From Lytechinus variegatus (taxonomy: Eukaryota; Echinodermata; Echinoidea; Temnopleuroida; Toxopneustidae): DNA of 64,000 bases. The stretch lies in the NCBI RefSeq assembly GCF_018143015.1, contig NC_054746.1, positions 18,591,532-18,655,531 of the forward strand, read 5' to 3'. Both the position numbers and the translations under genes were made by a program. The notes under the pieces are model-generated. The model searched no databases and was not told the origin of the DNA. It was given only the letters and a program-made list of their open reading frames with translations. This document shows, piece after piece, positions 50,174 to 62,525 of the stretch; within the stretch, counting starts at the first letter, position 1; each line of letters begins with the position of its first letter.

Positions 50174-52080
50174 CTACTTTCTGCGTAGATGTAGTTTCTT
50201 TGCGAACCATCGCTTGACACGCCTCCATCTACTCGGCCGTTGGAGTTTGTCGATTTGAGTTTGGATGGTATCAAGGCTTGGGCGGTGATCAGGATCATTT
50301 GCCATGCACTCAGATCCTATCTTGGTCAGTGTTCGAACCACGGGAGAGTGGAGATCTGACGTTAGGAGAAACATAAAGAGACGTAAAGGAAACGGAGATT
50401 ATTATGCATTGAAACAAAATGATATTCAATGAATGGGTGAAATGAAAAGGAGAATCAAGAAAATGGTTGCGGTTTGATTATTTCATGAACAGATTTATTA
50501 TAGACATCTATTATTTTTTGAACAACGAGTTTTCCATTCAATATTATGAGATGGTTATAAAGATAAGATAGTTACCTTCGAATATCTCTCCCATATCCGA
50601 AAAGATACGGCCGATCGAAAACACATCTGAAGCAACTGATGTCGGCTGTTCATCCAGGACAACCTCAGGTGCTATGTAGTCTGCCTCCCCTCCATGCACA
50701 TATGCCATTTTCAGTTCTTTGGTGACCCCAACCATTTTTGCTGGTGCCGTTATTGTGCTCGCCATGCCGAAGTCGATGACGACGGCGTTGTATCTCTTAC
50801 CGCGTTTTTCTAACAGCACGTTATCATTCTTCAAGTCATTATGGAGAAGTCCGTGATCATGGAACTCCTTCATTCCCTTGACGATATCTTCTGCGATCTT
50901 GACAATGTTGCTGACTGATAGCCGTGGTGGTGCGTGGAGAGGGTAGCCAGTGCCTGTCTTCTTGCATCCGATAAACTCGACGGCCTGGCAGAGTTCGTTT
51001 CCGAGGTCTAATGTACCCCAGAACTTTGGAAAGTAGGGACTTCCTGACAACATCTGTTGGATCAGTGCCTCCTTTGTAGCTCTGGTCCTTGTTGCCTTGA
51101 GTTCTTCAACCATTTCACCGGGCGACATAAAGTCGTCTGACCAAGACGGTTCTTTGACGGCAAGAGGGACGCCTGTAGAGCGATGACGTGCTAGAAGGAC
51201 ACGACCGTAGCTGCCCCGCCCAATCTCCACGAGCGTTACCAGGCTCTGCCAAATGAATTAAAAGATGTCCTTTAATCCAACTAGAAAGGTAACTCGTATT
51301 GATCGATGGAAGTGTGTGTCACTGTTTTGTGTTTTCATTTAGGGTTTAAATCATAAATGAAAATAATATTAATACAACAATATGGGGAACAATATGATCT
51401 ACTCTCCTTTAACTTGTCTTCCCGAACATCACTAAATCAATGTCATATTTGAGATATTGTGCATGTATTAAAGATGAATTTGATCGACATTACCTTTACA
51501 GTCCATCCCATGTCAAAGGTCGAGAGGTCACTGAGTTTGAGAGTTTGACGCGTGACACTGGTTTGCAGCATTTTGATGACCTCTTCGTCAACACTCTTGT
51601 TTTCGTGGACAGATGTCTGTGGTGCAGACTGGCTGTCACAGTGGCTGTAAGGTAAGAACAAAATACATTATGCATAGTTATCACCTCTTAAAACTATACT
51701 TTTATTTACTGAAAAATGACTGCTGTGAATAGCTTTATCCGTAGTGAGTTTATAAAGTGTTTAGTAACTGACTTTTCAATGAAGCATCGATTCGCCTAAT
51801 TGGCTACATTCAAAATGAATGCAATTTTAAAAGCTACATCCCCCAAGTCCTACCTTACAATAGAGGTCGATTTTTCAGAAGTGTGGGTTTCCTGATCCTT
51901 CGTCTCAAGGAAATCACCACCGGGGTAAGCTTCAGCTTCTTGCTTAGCTTTGAATAATTCAATGGCTTGAAGGATCTCATCACCGTGATCCGACACTGGT
52001 CCTTGGGCTAGTCGTCGAGGCCGATTTGCCATGCGTTGAGCTCTTCGTTTTCTCTGAGCTGACATACTGATGTCTGCCAT
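50174..52080 (-). CDS. protein kinase, tandem copy 1
   Basis: Four coding exons on the minus strand (51854-52080, 51494-51644, 50576-51245, 50174-50355) join in phase to give 409 residues. The first ATG in a good context (AAAATGG) is at 52080. Residues 1-126 are a non-kinase region with an Arg-rich start (MSAQRKRRAQRMANRPRR). The kinase domain follows: glycine loop GRGSYG (135-140), VK lysine near 157, HNDLKNDN (261-268), DFG (284-286), APE (318-320), SDVFSIG and DPDHRP. The catalytic Asp, Lys and Asn are all present, so it should be active on Ser/Thr or Tyr. HND marks a non-RD kinase. The tail WRRVKRWFAKKLHLRRK is strongly cationic. I cannot name the family; it is not one of the well-known conserved animal kinases. 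Confidence 0.88.
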
Positions 52081-52091
52081 TTTCAAAGTTT

Positions 52092-52373
52092 CTGAGATTG
52101 ATAAAGGATAATGATACGTAAATCGTTTGTGACATAATCATGCAATGCTCTGAAACAAGATAGTTTCAGTAAGTCGTCATATGTATTTAGATTGTATTCT
52201 CAGATTTGATGTCAAGCAACATGACTAGAAAATCAGATTATTTTTGATTTCTTGTAAATTAATATTGTAAAAAGATCTTGCATAGATGTAAGAGTATTAT
52301 GTCAGAAAATCAATTTCAAATAATATTACAAGACTTGATGATTTTCAGGAGCGGTTAATTGCAATTCGATTAC
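52092..52373 (-). other. inferred 5'-UTR intron, kinase copy 1
   Basis: On the minus strand a good donor, CAG|GTAATC, at 52373 and an acceptor, TCTCAG, ending at 52092 stand just upstream of the ATG. They would join an ATG-free upstream exon to a leader of 11 nt. This is inferred from splice signals only. Copy 2 has the same arrangement. Confidence 0.4.
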
Positions 52374-52549
52374 CTGGTCAGAAATGGCCAATAAACTTGA
52401 GAACGAATCGATTGAATTGGGTAATTCAATTGAAGAAAAGTTTCGAAAGCGAGGAAGAAGCAATAGTTGCACTCCGAAAGCTAAATCAAAACTGAGACAA
52501 GGAACGTCACTGTTTGTTACTCAAAGATACCATTCAAAGGGCGCCCTTG

Positions 52550-52745
52550 TCAACCATTGTTTCGTCATTAGCTTAAAACTTTCAGCCAATGAAAAAGCGT
52601 ACCCAACATCACATCAGTGTGCATACCCTATTGACCATTGTGTCGTCATGAGGTCAAAACTTTCAGCAAATGAGAGCGCGTATCAAACGGCACATTGCAC
52701 AATATAATGTGCGCGCGGGAGAATCAGCATGCAAAGCCAATATTT
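52550..52745 (-). promoter_or_regulatory. inferred promoter region, kinase copy 1
   Basis: Two CCAAT boxes (AGCCAAT near 52572 and 52735, ATTGG in the gene's direction) and a TATA-like palindrome GCACAATATAATGTGC (52697-52712) next to GTGCGCGCG lie about 500-650 nt upstream of the ATG. The segment contains an imperfect duplication of about 80 bp, each half with AAAACTTTCAGC. Role is inferred. Confidence 0.35.
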
Positions 52746-54408
52746 TCTGGCGATTCGAAAACACAAGAGTGTCGATTGGCGTGTTTTTCCTAACTTGCCC
52801 TTTATGAGCTTTATTTGTCCAAATCATGTGTCATGTTCATGTGGTTTTCATTTGATCATTATATGCCTATTTCACGTTTTGAGGGAGAGGGAGAGGGAGA
52901 AAGAATTACAGGCGACAGAATGAAAAGACCGAATCGGGGGGGGGGGGGTGGTAAGATTCTAGTTTCTTTAATTTTCTGATGATTTATATGTTTTTGTTGA
53001 ATAACTTTTAAAACACATTTTCTTCGTTAGTATTTTTTTGTATCTGGGAAGTAAAATGTGATTCTAGTATTGAATTTGTTTAGGTAAAGAGTACAATAAA
53101 GACAACTGTGAACCCTATCACTATTCGATTTGATTTTGTTTAATGGATAATTCAACAAAGTGCTTGAAGTTTATAAAGAGACCTCAGTAAGTTATTCTTT
53201 GGAAAAACATATTTGTCTTCGAAGATACCACACTCGTAATGGCACACAAACGAGTTGTTTATTCCAGTGCAGTGCATGCCGGACAGGAGTAGGTAAAATT
53301 CTAATGTTACCCTTGAAATAATTGATATTCATTATCCATTGTTGTTTACCAAAATACTTTTGAAACAATATGATTAATTGATAGTACTTTAGAAAAAAAT
53401 AACCTTTCCATTTTTTTTCTTCTATGGACTTCCTTTTTGTCGTATACAAAAGAGTTCAGCTGTTTTTAGTCTGATTTCACCATTGATAATTATTTGTTCA
53501 GTACTCAATTTAGGAACTTTTTTTTTTGCTTTACAAAGGGCTCCCTCTGAGTGAATACATAAAGAAAATCTCATGGTTAATGGATGTTTTCTTTTTATTT
53601 TTTTAAACGAACTTCATAGGAGAATTTGGATATTAATCTTGTCAGCGCGGATGAGAAGTTCCTAGGGAGTGATCTTACTGCTTGAATATTGATTTTGAGA
53701 CATTCATTGAAGGATAATTATAGGTCTGAGAGCGGGATAAACTTAAGGAGAGGGAATAACAATTCATGATTATCTTGAATAATGCAATGATGGTTTATAA
53801 TGACAATTTTATTATTAAGGCTTAAGGTACAAATTATTAGGGGAGTGTTGGGAATCTACTGCTGATAGCAGACAGAGCACGGTATAACGATACCACTTTG
53901 ACACTTGAATGTCTCCCTCTCAAGGTCACGATTTTATTATGTATCTTCAAACCTGGCCACCACAACCCTCTCCCCTCCCTCTCTCTTTCTATCTTTTATT
54001 CTACTCTCACGCAAATACGCACGCCCGCTTTCCCTCGATGTCTCTATCTCTCTCCCTCTTCTCACTACCTCTACTATTGTTTTGAGTGATATTTGTGAGG
54101 ATAATAGACACCCTCCTTATCATTTTGTCATTGTTCTTGATATCGTTGTTATGATCGACTCTCCTCTCTCTCACAATCGTCGTCGCCCTCATCACATCGG
54201 CTGCTGTTCTTATTATTTATTTGGAGCTCACTTTGTTTTCTAGTTGAAAATAATACCAGTAAACCTCAATCTGGAATAATATCTCATGAAGTGGATAGTG
54301 TTTTCTAGAGAAACATCTAGAAGATGGAAAATCCTAACTTCGATGAAATTTTCTTCTTGAATGTATGCGAAAGAATACAATGAGGGACAATGAATGTTTT
54401 TATGTGAT

Positions 54409-54414
54409 TTTATT
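54409..54414 (-). promoter_or_regulatory. poly(A) signal, kinase copy 2
   Basis: AATAAA on the minus strand at the same offset from the stop as in copy 1. Confidence 0.6.
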
Positions 54415-54448
54415 ATCAAATGGTGCCAAAATATGAATTATAGTGGGA

Positions 54449-56356
54449 CTACTTTCTGCGTAGATGTAGTTTCTTTGCGAACCATCGCTTGACACGCCTC
54501 CATCTACTCGGCCGTTGGAGTTTGTCGATTTGAGTTTGGATGGTATCAAGGCTTGGGCGGTGATCAGGATCATTTGCCATGCACTCAGATCCTATCTTGG
54601 TCAGTGTTCGAACCACGGGAGAGTGGAGATCTGAAGTTAGGAGAAACATAAAGAGACGTAAAGGAAACGGAGATTATTATGCATTGAAACAAATGATATT
54701 CAATGAATGGGTGAAAATCAAAAGGAGAATCAAAAAAATGGTTGCGGTTTGATTATTTCATGAACAGATTTATTATAGACATCTATTATTTTTTGAACAA
54801 CGAGTTTTCCATTCAATATTATGAGATGGTTATAAAGATAAGATAGTTACCTTCGAATATCTCTCCCATATCCGAAAAGATACGGCCGATCGAAAACACA
54901 TCTGAAGCAACTGATGTGGGCTGTTCATCCAGGACAACCTCAGGTGCTATGTAGTCTGCCTCCCCTCCATGCACATATGCCATTTTCAGTTCTTTGGTGA
55001 CCCCAACCATTTTTGCTGGTGCCGTCATTGTGCTCGCCATGCCGAAGTCGATGACGACGGCGTTGTATCGCTTACCGCGTTTTTCTAACAGCACGTTATC
55101 ATTCTTCAAGTCATTATGGAGAAGTCCGTGATCATGGAACTCCTTCATTCCCTTGACGATATCCTCTGCGATCTTGACAACGTTGCTGACTGATAGCCGT
55201 GGTGGTGCGTGGAGAGGGTAGCCAGTGCCTGTCTTCTTGCATCCGATAAACTCGACGGCCTGGCAGAGTTCGTTTCCGAGGTCTAGTGTACCCCAGAACT
55301 TTGGAAAGTAGGGACTTCCTGACAACAACTGTTGGATCAGTGCCTCCTTTGTAGCTCTGGTCCTTGTTGCCTTGAGTTCTTCAACCATTTCACCGGGCGA
55401 CATAAAGTCGTCTGACCAAGACGGTTCTTTGACGGCAAGAGGGACGCCTGTAGAGCGATGACGTGCTAGAAGGACACGACCGTAGCTGCCCCGCCCAATC
55501 TCCACGAGCGTTACCAGGCTCTGCCAAATGAATTAAAAGATGTCCTTTAATCCAACTAGAAAGGTAATTCGTATTAATCGATGGAAGTGTGTGTCACTGT
55601 TTCGTGTTTTCACTTACGGTTTAAACCCTAAATGAAAATAATATTAATACAACAATATGGGGGAACAATATGATCTACTCTCCTTTAACTTGTCTTCCCG
55701 AACATCACTAAATCAATGTCATATTTGAGATATTGTGCATGCATTAAAGATGAATTTGATCGACGTTACCTTTACAGTCCATCCCATGTCAAAGGTCGAG
55801 AGGTCACTGAGTTTGAGAGTTTGACACGTGACACTGGTTTGCAGCATTTTGATGACCTCTTCGTCAACACTCTTGTTTTCGTGGACAGATGTCTGTGGTG
55901 CAGACTGGCTGTCACAGTGGCTATAAGGTAAGAACAAAATACATTATGCATAGTTATCACCTCTTAAAACTATACTTTTATTTACTGAAAAATGACTGCT
56001 GTGAATAGCTTTATCCGTAGTGATTTTATAAAGTGTTTAGTAACTGACTTTTCAATGAAGCATCGATTCGCCTAATTGGCTACATTCAAAATGAATGCAA
56101 TTTTAGAAGCTACATCCCCCAAGTCCTACCTTACAATAGAGGTCGATTTTTCAGAAGTGTGGGTTTCCTGATCCTTCGTCTCAAGGAAATCACCACCGGG
56201 GTAAGCTTCAGCTTCTTGCTTAGCTTTGACTAATTCAATGGCTTGAAGGATCTCATCACCGTGATCCGACACTGGTCCTTGGGCTAGTCGTCGAGGCCGA
56301 TTTGCCATGCGTTGAGCTCTTCGTTTTCTCTGAGCTGACATACTGATGTCTGCCAT
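54449..56356 (-). CDS. protein kinase, tandem copy 2
   Basis: Exons 56130-56356, 55770-55920, 54851-55520 and 54449-54630 encode a 409-residue protein nearly identical to copy 1. Differences I see include VKAKQ for FKAKQ, SVTCQ for SVTRQ, QQLLSG for QQMLSG, SNVVK for SNIVK and TMTAP for TITAP. All catalytic motifs are intact. Copy 2 shares these changes with copy 3, so 2 and 3 are each other's closest relatives. The last intron's acceptor reads CTTCAG instead of CGTCAG in copy 1. Confidence 0.88.
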
Positions 56357-56825
56357 TTTCAAAGTTTCTGAGATTGATAAAGGATAATGATACGTAAATC
56401 GTTTGTGACATAATCATGCAATGCTCTGAAACAAGATTAGTTTCAGTAAGTCGTCATATGTATTTAGATTGTATTCTAAGATTTGATGTCAAGCAACATG
56501 ACTAGAAATCAGACTATTTTTGATTTCTTGTAAATTAATATTGTAAAAAGATCTTGCATAAGTGTAAGACTATTATGTCAGAAAATCAATTTAAAATAAT
56601 ATTACAAGACTTGATGATTTTCAGGAGCGGTTAATTGCAATTCGATTACCTGGTCAGAAATGGCCAATAAACTTGAGAACGAATCGATTGAATTGGGTAA
56701 TTCAATTGAAGAAAAGTTTCGAAAGCGAGGAAGAAGCAATAGTTGCACTCCGAAAGCTAAATCAAAACTGAGACAAGGAACGTCACTGTTTGTTACTCAA
56801 AGATACCATTCAAAGGGCGCCCTTG

Positions 56826-57021
56826 TCAACCATTGTTTCGTCATTAGCTTAAAACTTTCAGCCAATGAAAAAGCGTACCCAACATCACATCAGTGTGCAT
56901 ACCCTATTGACCATTGTGTCGTCATGAGGTCAAAACTTTCAGCAAATGAGAGCGCGTATCAAACGGCACATTGCACAATATAATGTGCGCGCGGGAGAAT
57001 CAGCATGCAAAGCCAATATTT
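56826..57021 (-). promoter_or_regulatory. inferred promoter region, kinase copy 2
   Basis: Same elements and order as in copy 1, including the GCACAATATAATGTGC palindrome and the duplicated AAAACTTTCAGC blocks, at the equivalent distance from the ATG. Confidence 0.35.
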
Positions 57022-58681
57022 TCTGGCGATTCGAAAACACAAGAGTGTCGATTCGCGTGTTTTTCCTAACTTGCCCTTTATGAGCTTTATTTGTCCAAAT
57101 CATGTGTTATGTTCATGTGGTTTTCATTTGATCATTATATGCCTATTTCACGTTTTGAGGGAGAGGGAGAGGGAGAAAGAATTACAGGCGACAGAATGAA
57201 AAGACCGAATCGGGGGGGGGGGGGGTAAGATTCTAGTTTCTTTAATTTTCTGATGATTTATATGTTTTTGTTGAATAACTTTTAAAACACATTTTCTTCG
57301 TTAGTATTTTTTTGTATCTGGGAAGTAAAATGTGATTCTAGTATTGAATTTGTTTAGGTAAAGAGTACAATAAAGACAACTGTGAACCCTATCACTATTC
57401 GATTTGATTTTGTTTAATGGATAATTCAACAAAGTGCTTGAAGTTTATAAAGAGACCTCAGTAAGTTATTCTTTGGAAAAACATATTTGTCTTCGAAGAT
57501 ACCACACTCGTAATGGCACACAAACGAGTTGTTTATTCCAGTGCAGTGCATGCCGGACAGGTGTAGGTAAAATTCTAATGTTACCCTTGAAATAATTGAT
57601 ATTCATTATCCATTGTTGTTTACCAAAATACTTTTGAAACAATATGATTAATTGATAGTACTTTAAAAAAAAATAACCTTTCCATTTTTTTTTCTTCTAT
57701 GGACTTCCTTTTTGTCGTATACAAAAGAGTTCAGCTGTTTTTAGTCTGATTTCACCATTGATAATTATTTGTTCAGTACTCAATTTAGGAACTTTTTTTT
57801 GCTTTACAGAGGGCTCCCTCTGAGTGAATACATAAAGAAAATCTCATGGTTAATGGATGTTTTCTTTTTATTTTTTTAAACGAACTTCATAGGAGAATTT
57901 GGATATTAATCTTGTCAGCGCGGATGAGAAGTTCCTAGGGAGTGATCTTACTGCTTGAATATTGATTTTGAGACATTCATTGAAGGATAATTATAGGTCT
58001 GAGAGCGGGATAAACTTAAGGAGAGGGAATAACAATTCATGATTATCTTGAATAATGCAATGATGGTTTATAATGACAATTTTATTATTAAGGCTTAAGG
58101 TACAAATTATTAGGGGAGTGTTGGGAATCTACTGCTGATAGCAGACAGAGCACGGTATAACGATACCACTTTGACACTTGAATGTCTCCCTCTCAAGGTC
58201 ACGATTTTATTATGTATCTTCAAACCTGGCCACCACAACCCTCTCCCCTCCCTCTCTCTTTCTATCTTTTATTCTACTCTCACGCAAATACGCACGCCCG
58301 CTTTCCCTCGATGTCTCTATCTCTCTCCCTCTTCTCACTACCTCTACTATTGTTTTGAGTGATATTTGTGAGGATAATAGACACCCTCCTTATCATTTTG
58401 TCATTGTTCTTGATATCGTTGTTATGATCGACTCTCCTCTCTCTCACAATCGTCGTCGCCCTCATCACATCGGCTGCTGTTCTTATTATTTATTTGGAGC
58501 TCACTTTGTTTTCTAGTTGAAAATAATACCAGTAAACCTCAATCTGGAATAATATCTCATGAAGTGGATAGTGTTTTCTAGAGAAACATCTAGAAGATGG
58601 AAAATCCTAACTTCGATGAAATTTTCTTCTTGAATGTATGCGAAAGAATACAATGAGGGACAATGAATGTTTTTATGTGAT

Positions 58682-58687
58682 TTTATT
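58682..58687 (-). promoter_or_regulatory. poly(A) signal, kinase copy 3
   Basis: AATAAA on the minus strand at the same offset from the stop as in copies 1 and 2. Confidence 0.6.
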
Positions 58688-58721
58688 ATCAAATGGTGCC
58701 AAAATATGAATTATAGTGGGA

Positions 58722-60629
58722 CTACTTTCTGCGTAGATGTAGTTTCTTTGCGAACCATCGCTTGACACGCCTCCATCTACTCGGCCGTTGGAGTTTGTCG
58801 ATTTGAGTTTGGATGGTATCAAGGCTTGGGCGGTGATCAGGATCATTTGCCATGCACTCAGATCCTATCTTGGTCAGTGTTCGAACCACGGGAGAGTGGA
58901 GATCTGAAGTTAGGAGAAACATAAAGAGACGTAAAGGAAACGGAGATTATTATGCATTGAAACAAATGATATTCAATGAATGGGTGAAAATCAAAAGGAG
59001 AATCAAGAAAATGGTTGCGGTTTGATTATTTCATGAACAGATTTATTATAGACATCTATTATTTTTTGAACAACGAGTTTTCCATTCAATATTATGAGAT
59101 GGTTATAAAGATAAGATAGTTACCTTCGAATATCTCTCCCATATCCGAAAAGATACGGCCGATCGAAAACACATCTGAAGCAACTGATGTCGGCTGTTCA
59201 TCCAGGACAACCTCAGGTGCTATGTAGTCTGCCTCCCCTCCATGCACATATGCCATTTTCAGTTCTTTGGTGACCCCAACCATTTTTGCTGGTGCCGTCA
59301 TTGTGCTCGCCATGCCGAAGTCGATGACGACGGCGTTGTATCGCTTACCGCGTTTTTCTAACAGCACGTTATCATTCTTCAAGTCATTATGGAGAAGTCC
59401 GTGATCATGGAACTCCTTCATTCCCTTGACGATATCCTCTGCGATCTTGACAACGTTGCTGACTGATAGCCGTGGTGGTGCGTGGAGAGGGTAGCCAGTG
59501 CCTGTCTTCTTGCATCCGATAAACTCGACGGCCTGGCAGAGTTCGTTTCCGAGGTCTAGTGTACCCCAGAACTTTGGAAAGTAGGGACTTCCTGACAACA
59601 ACTGTTGGATCAGTGCCTCCTTTGTAGCTCTGGTCCTTGTTGCCTTGAGTTCTTCAACCATTTCACCGGGCGACATAAAGTCGTCTGACCAAGACGGTTC
59701 TTTGACGGCAAGAGGGACGCCTGTAGAGCGATGACGTGCTAGAAGGACACGACCGTAGCTGCCCCGCCCAATCTCCACGAGCGTTACCAGGCTCTGCCAA
59801 ATGAATTAAAAGATGTCCTTTAATCCAACTAGAAAGGTAATTCGTATTAATCGATGGAAGTGTGTGTCACTGTTTCGTGTTTTCATTTAGGGTTTAAATC
59901 ATAAATGAAAATAATATTAATACAACAATATGGGGGAACAATATGATCTACTCTCCTTTAACTTGTCTTCCCGAACATCACTAAATCAATGTCATATTTG
60001 AGATATTGTGCATGCATTAAAGATTAATTTGATCGACATTACCTTTACAGTCCATCCCATGTCAAAGGTCGAGAGGTCATTGAGTTTGAGAGTTTGACAC
60101 GTGACACTGGTTTGCAGCATTTTGATGACCTCTTCGTCAACACTCTTGTTTTCGTGGACAGATGTCTGTGGTGCAGACTGGCTGTCACAGTGGCTGTAAG
60201 GTAAGAACAAAATACATTATGCATAGTTATCACCTCTTAAAACTATACTTTTATTTACTGAAAAATGACTGCTGTGAATAGCTTTATCCGTAGTGAGTTT
60301 ATAAAGTGTTTAGTAACTGACTTTTCAATGAAGCATCGATTCGCCTAATTCGCTACATTCAAAATGAATGCAATTTTAGAAGCTACATCCCCCAAGTCCT
60401 ACCTTACAATAGAGGTCGATTTTTCAGAAGTGTGGGTTTCCTGATCCTTCGTCTCAAGGAAATCACCACCGGGGTAAGCTTCAGCTTCTTGCTTAGCTTT
60501 GACTAATTCAATGGCTTGAAGGATCTCATCACCGTGATCCGACACTGGTCCTTGGGCTAGTCGTCGAGGCCGATTTGCCATGCGTTGAGCTCTTCGTTTT
60601 CTCTGAGCTGACATACTGATGTCTGCCAT
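58722..60629 (-). CDS. protein kinase, tandem copy 3
   Basis: Exons 60403-60629, 60043-60193, 59124-59793 and 58722-58903 encode a 409-residue protein. It matches copy 2 except for LNDLS in place of LSDLS in the pre-kinase region, as far as I can see. The coding part is intact, but its upstream region is altered: a LINE fragment (61078-62306) separates the exons from the sequence that serves as inferred promoter in the other units, and the inferred 5'-UTR donor has a changed context. Confidence 0.87.
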
Positions 60630-61077
60630 TTTCAAAGTTTCTGAGATTGATAAAGGATAATGATACGTAAATCGTTTGTGACATAATCATGCAATGCTCT
60701 GAAACAAGATTAGTTTCAGTAAGTCGTCATATGTATTTAGATTGTATTCTCAGATTTGATGTCAAGCAACATGACTAGAAAATCAGACTATTTTTGATTT
60801 CTTGTAAATTAATATTGTAAAAAGATCTTGCATAGGTGTAAGACTATTATGTCAGAAAATCAATTTAAAATAATATTACAAGACTTGATGATTTTCAGGA
60901 GCGGTTAATTGCAATTTGAGAAACCTGGTCAGAAATGGCCAATAAACTTGAGAACGAATCGATTGAATTGGGTAATTCAATTGAAGAAAAGTTTCGAAAG
61001 CGAGGAAGAAGCAATAGTTGCACTCCGAAAGCTAAATCAAAACTGAGACAAGGAACGTCACTGTTTGTTACTCAAAG

Positions 61078-62306
61078 TCCTAATCAACACTCTCATATCT
61101 CTCGGTGTCAATGGTAAGGCACTTCAATGGTTTAAATCATACCTTACACTTCACTCCCAGGCAGTAAGGATAAACGGTTGCCTTTCTGATTTTTTACCAC
61201 TTAAATGCGGAGTGCCGCAAGGCTCTGTGGGCGGGCCCACCATGTTCATGTTATATCTAACAGGTCTTAGGAATATTTTCCTTCAGCACTCACTCTCTTA
61301 TCATATCTATGCTGACGATATTCAAATATATACGTCATTCAAACCCAATCAGAGCGATGCAGCTAGCGCTATCCACAATCTTGAGCGATGCGTTGACGAT
61401 GTCCATATCTGGTTGAACTCACATTCACTTAAATTAAACTTTGCAAAATGTGAATTTATCATGTATGGATCCAAACCTCAATTAGAAAAGATTTCGATCA
61501 ATTCAGTCACGCTCGCCGGCATGTAGTGTCCTTATCTACTGCCTGCCGTAATCTAGGTATTTTTCTTGATTCCCAAATGACAATGTCCACACAGATTCAA
61601 CGTATCTCTCAATCAGTTCGCTATCAGTTACGCAACCTAGGCTTCATCCGTAAATACCTCACCCGCAATGCCACAGAAAAAATCACCCATGCTCTAATAT
61701 CATCTCGACTAGATTTCGGAAATGCCCTAATGTTTGGTTTACCTCAAAATGCTCTTGCAAAACTTCAAAAATTACAGAATGCTGCTGCGCGTATAGTGAC
61801 CCTCACCAATAAGCACAGCCACATCACACCCATTCTGAAATCGCTACACTGGCTACCTGTTGAACAACGCGTTATTTTTAAGATTCTTTTATTACTCTTT
61901 CACTGTACACATGGATCCGCTCCTCTCTATAACATCTCCTTGATACACCAATATGCCCCTTCTAGATCTCTTCGTTCTCAAGACTCTGGTTTGATGGTTA
62001 TCCCTAAAATCAAAACAAAGTGGGGGGAACGTACATTTGCCCATGCTGGGCCATCCGCATGGAATTCTCTTCCTCGGACCATTAAAGATAGTAGCTCTGT
62101 TGAAATGTTTAAATCTAATCTTAAAACCTATATGTTTAATTTGGCCTACAATTGATATTTATCCCTTCTATTTGTCTTCAGCACTTTTAATCTAAATACT
62201 TTTCCTTCTTTTCACCTCTACTTTGCACTAGTGCGCCTAGAGCATTTGATATTCTTATGGATTTGGCGCCATACAAATCATATATATTATTATTATTATA
62301 TTAAAG
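61078..62306 (+). mobile_element. 5'-truncated L2/CR1-like LINE fragment
   Basis: Units 1 and 2 read uninterrupted from CTCAAAG to ATACCATT, so this 1229-bp insertion is directly visible by comparison. It encodes the C-terminal half of a non-LTR reverse transcriptase: GKALQWFKSYL, CGVPQGSVGGPTMFMLYL, the catalytic YADDIQIY, and a downstream domain with LHWLPVEQRVIFKILLL, YAPSRSLRSQDSGL and SAWNSLP, the usual L2-type C-terminal block. The frame breaks once, near 61524. It ends in a TAT/ATT-repeat tail (62280-62300). A short AAAG at both junctions may be the target duplication. Confidence 0.9.
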
Positions 62307-62329
62307 ATACCATTCAAAGGGCGCCCTTG

Positions 62330-62525
62330 TCAACCATTGTTTCGTCATTAGCTTAAAACTTTCAGCCAATGAAAAAGCGTACCCAACATCACATCAGTGT
62401 GCATACCCTATTGACCATTGTGTCGTCATGAGGTCAAAACTTTCAGCAAATGAGAGCGCGTATCAAACGGCACATTTCACAATATAATGTGCGCGCGGGA
62501 GAATCAGCATGCAAAGCCAATATTT
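62330..62525 (-). promoter_or_regulatory. inferred promoter region, kinase copy 3, displaced by LINE
   Basis: The same elements are kept, except that the palindrome's left half changed (TTTCACAATATAATGTGC). They now lie about 1.23 kb further from the kinase ATG because of the LINE insertion. Confidence 0.35.

Noticed and set aside
52384-52707. 107-residue plus-strand frame repeated in units 1 and 2
   Set aside because: Its conservation is no higher than the unit as a whole. Unit 3 breaks it with a LINE, and the same bases fit better as the kinase upstream exon and promoter on the other strand.
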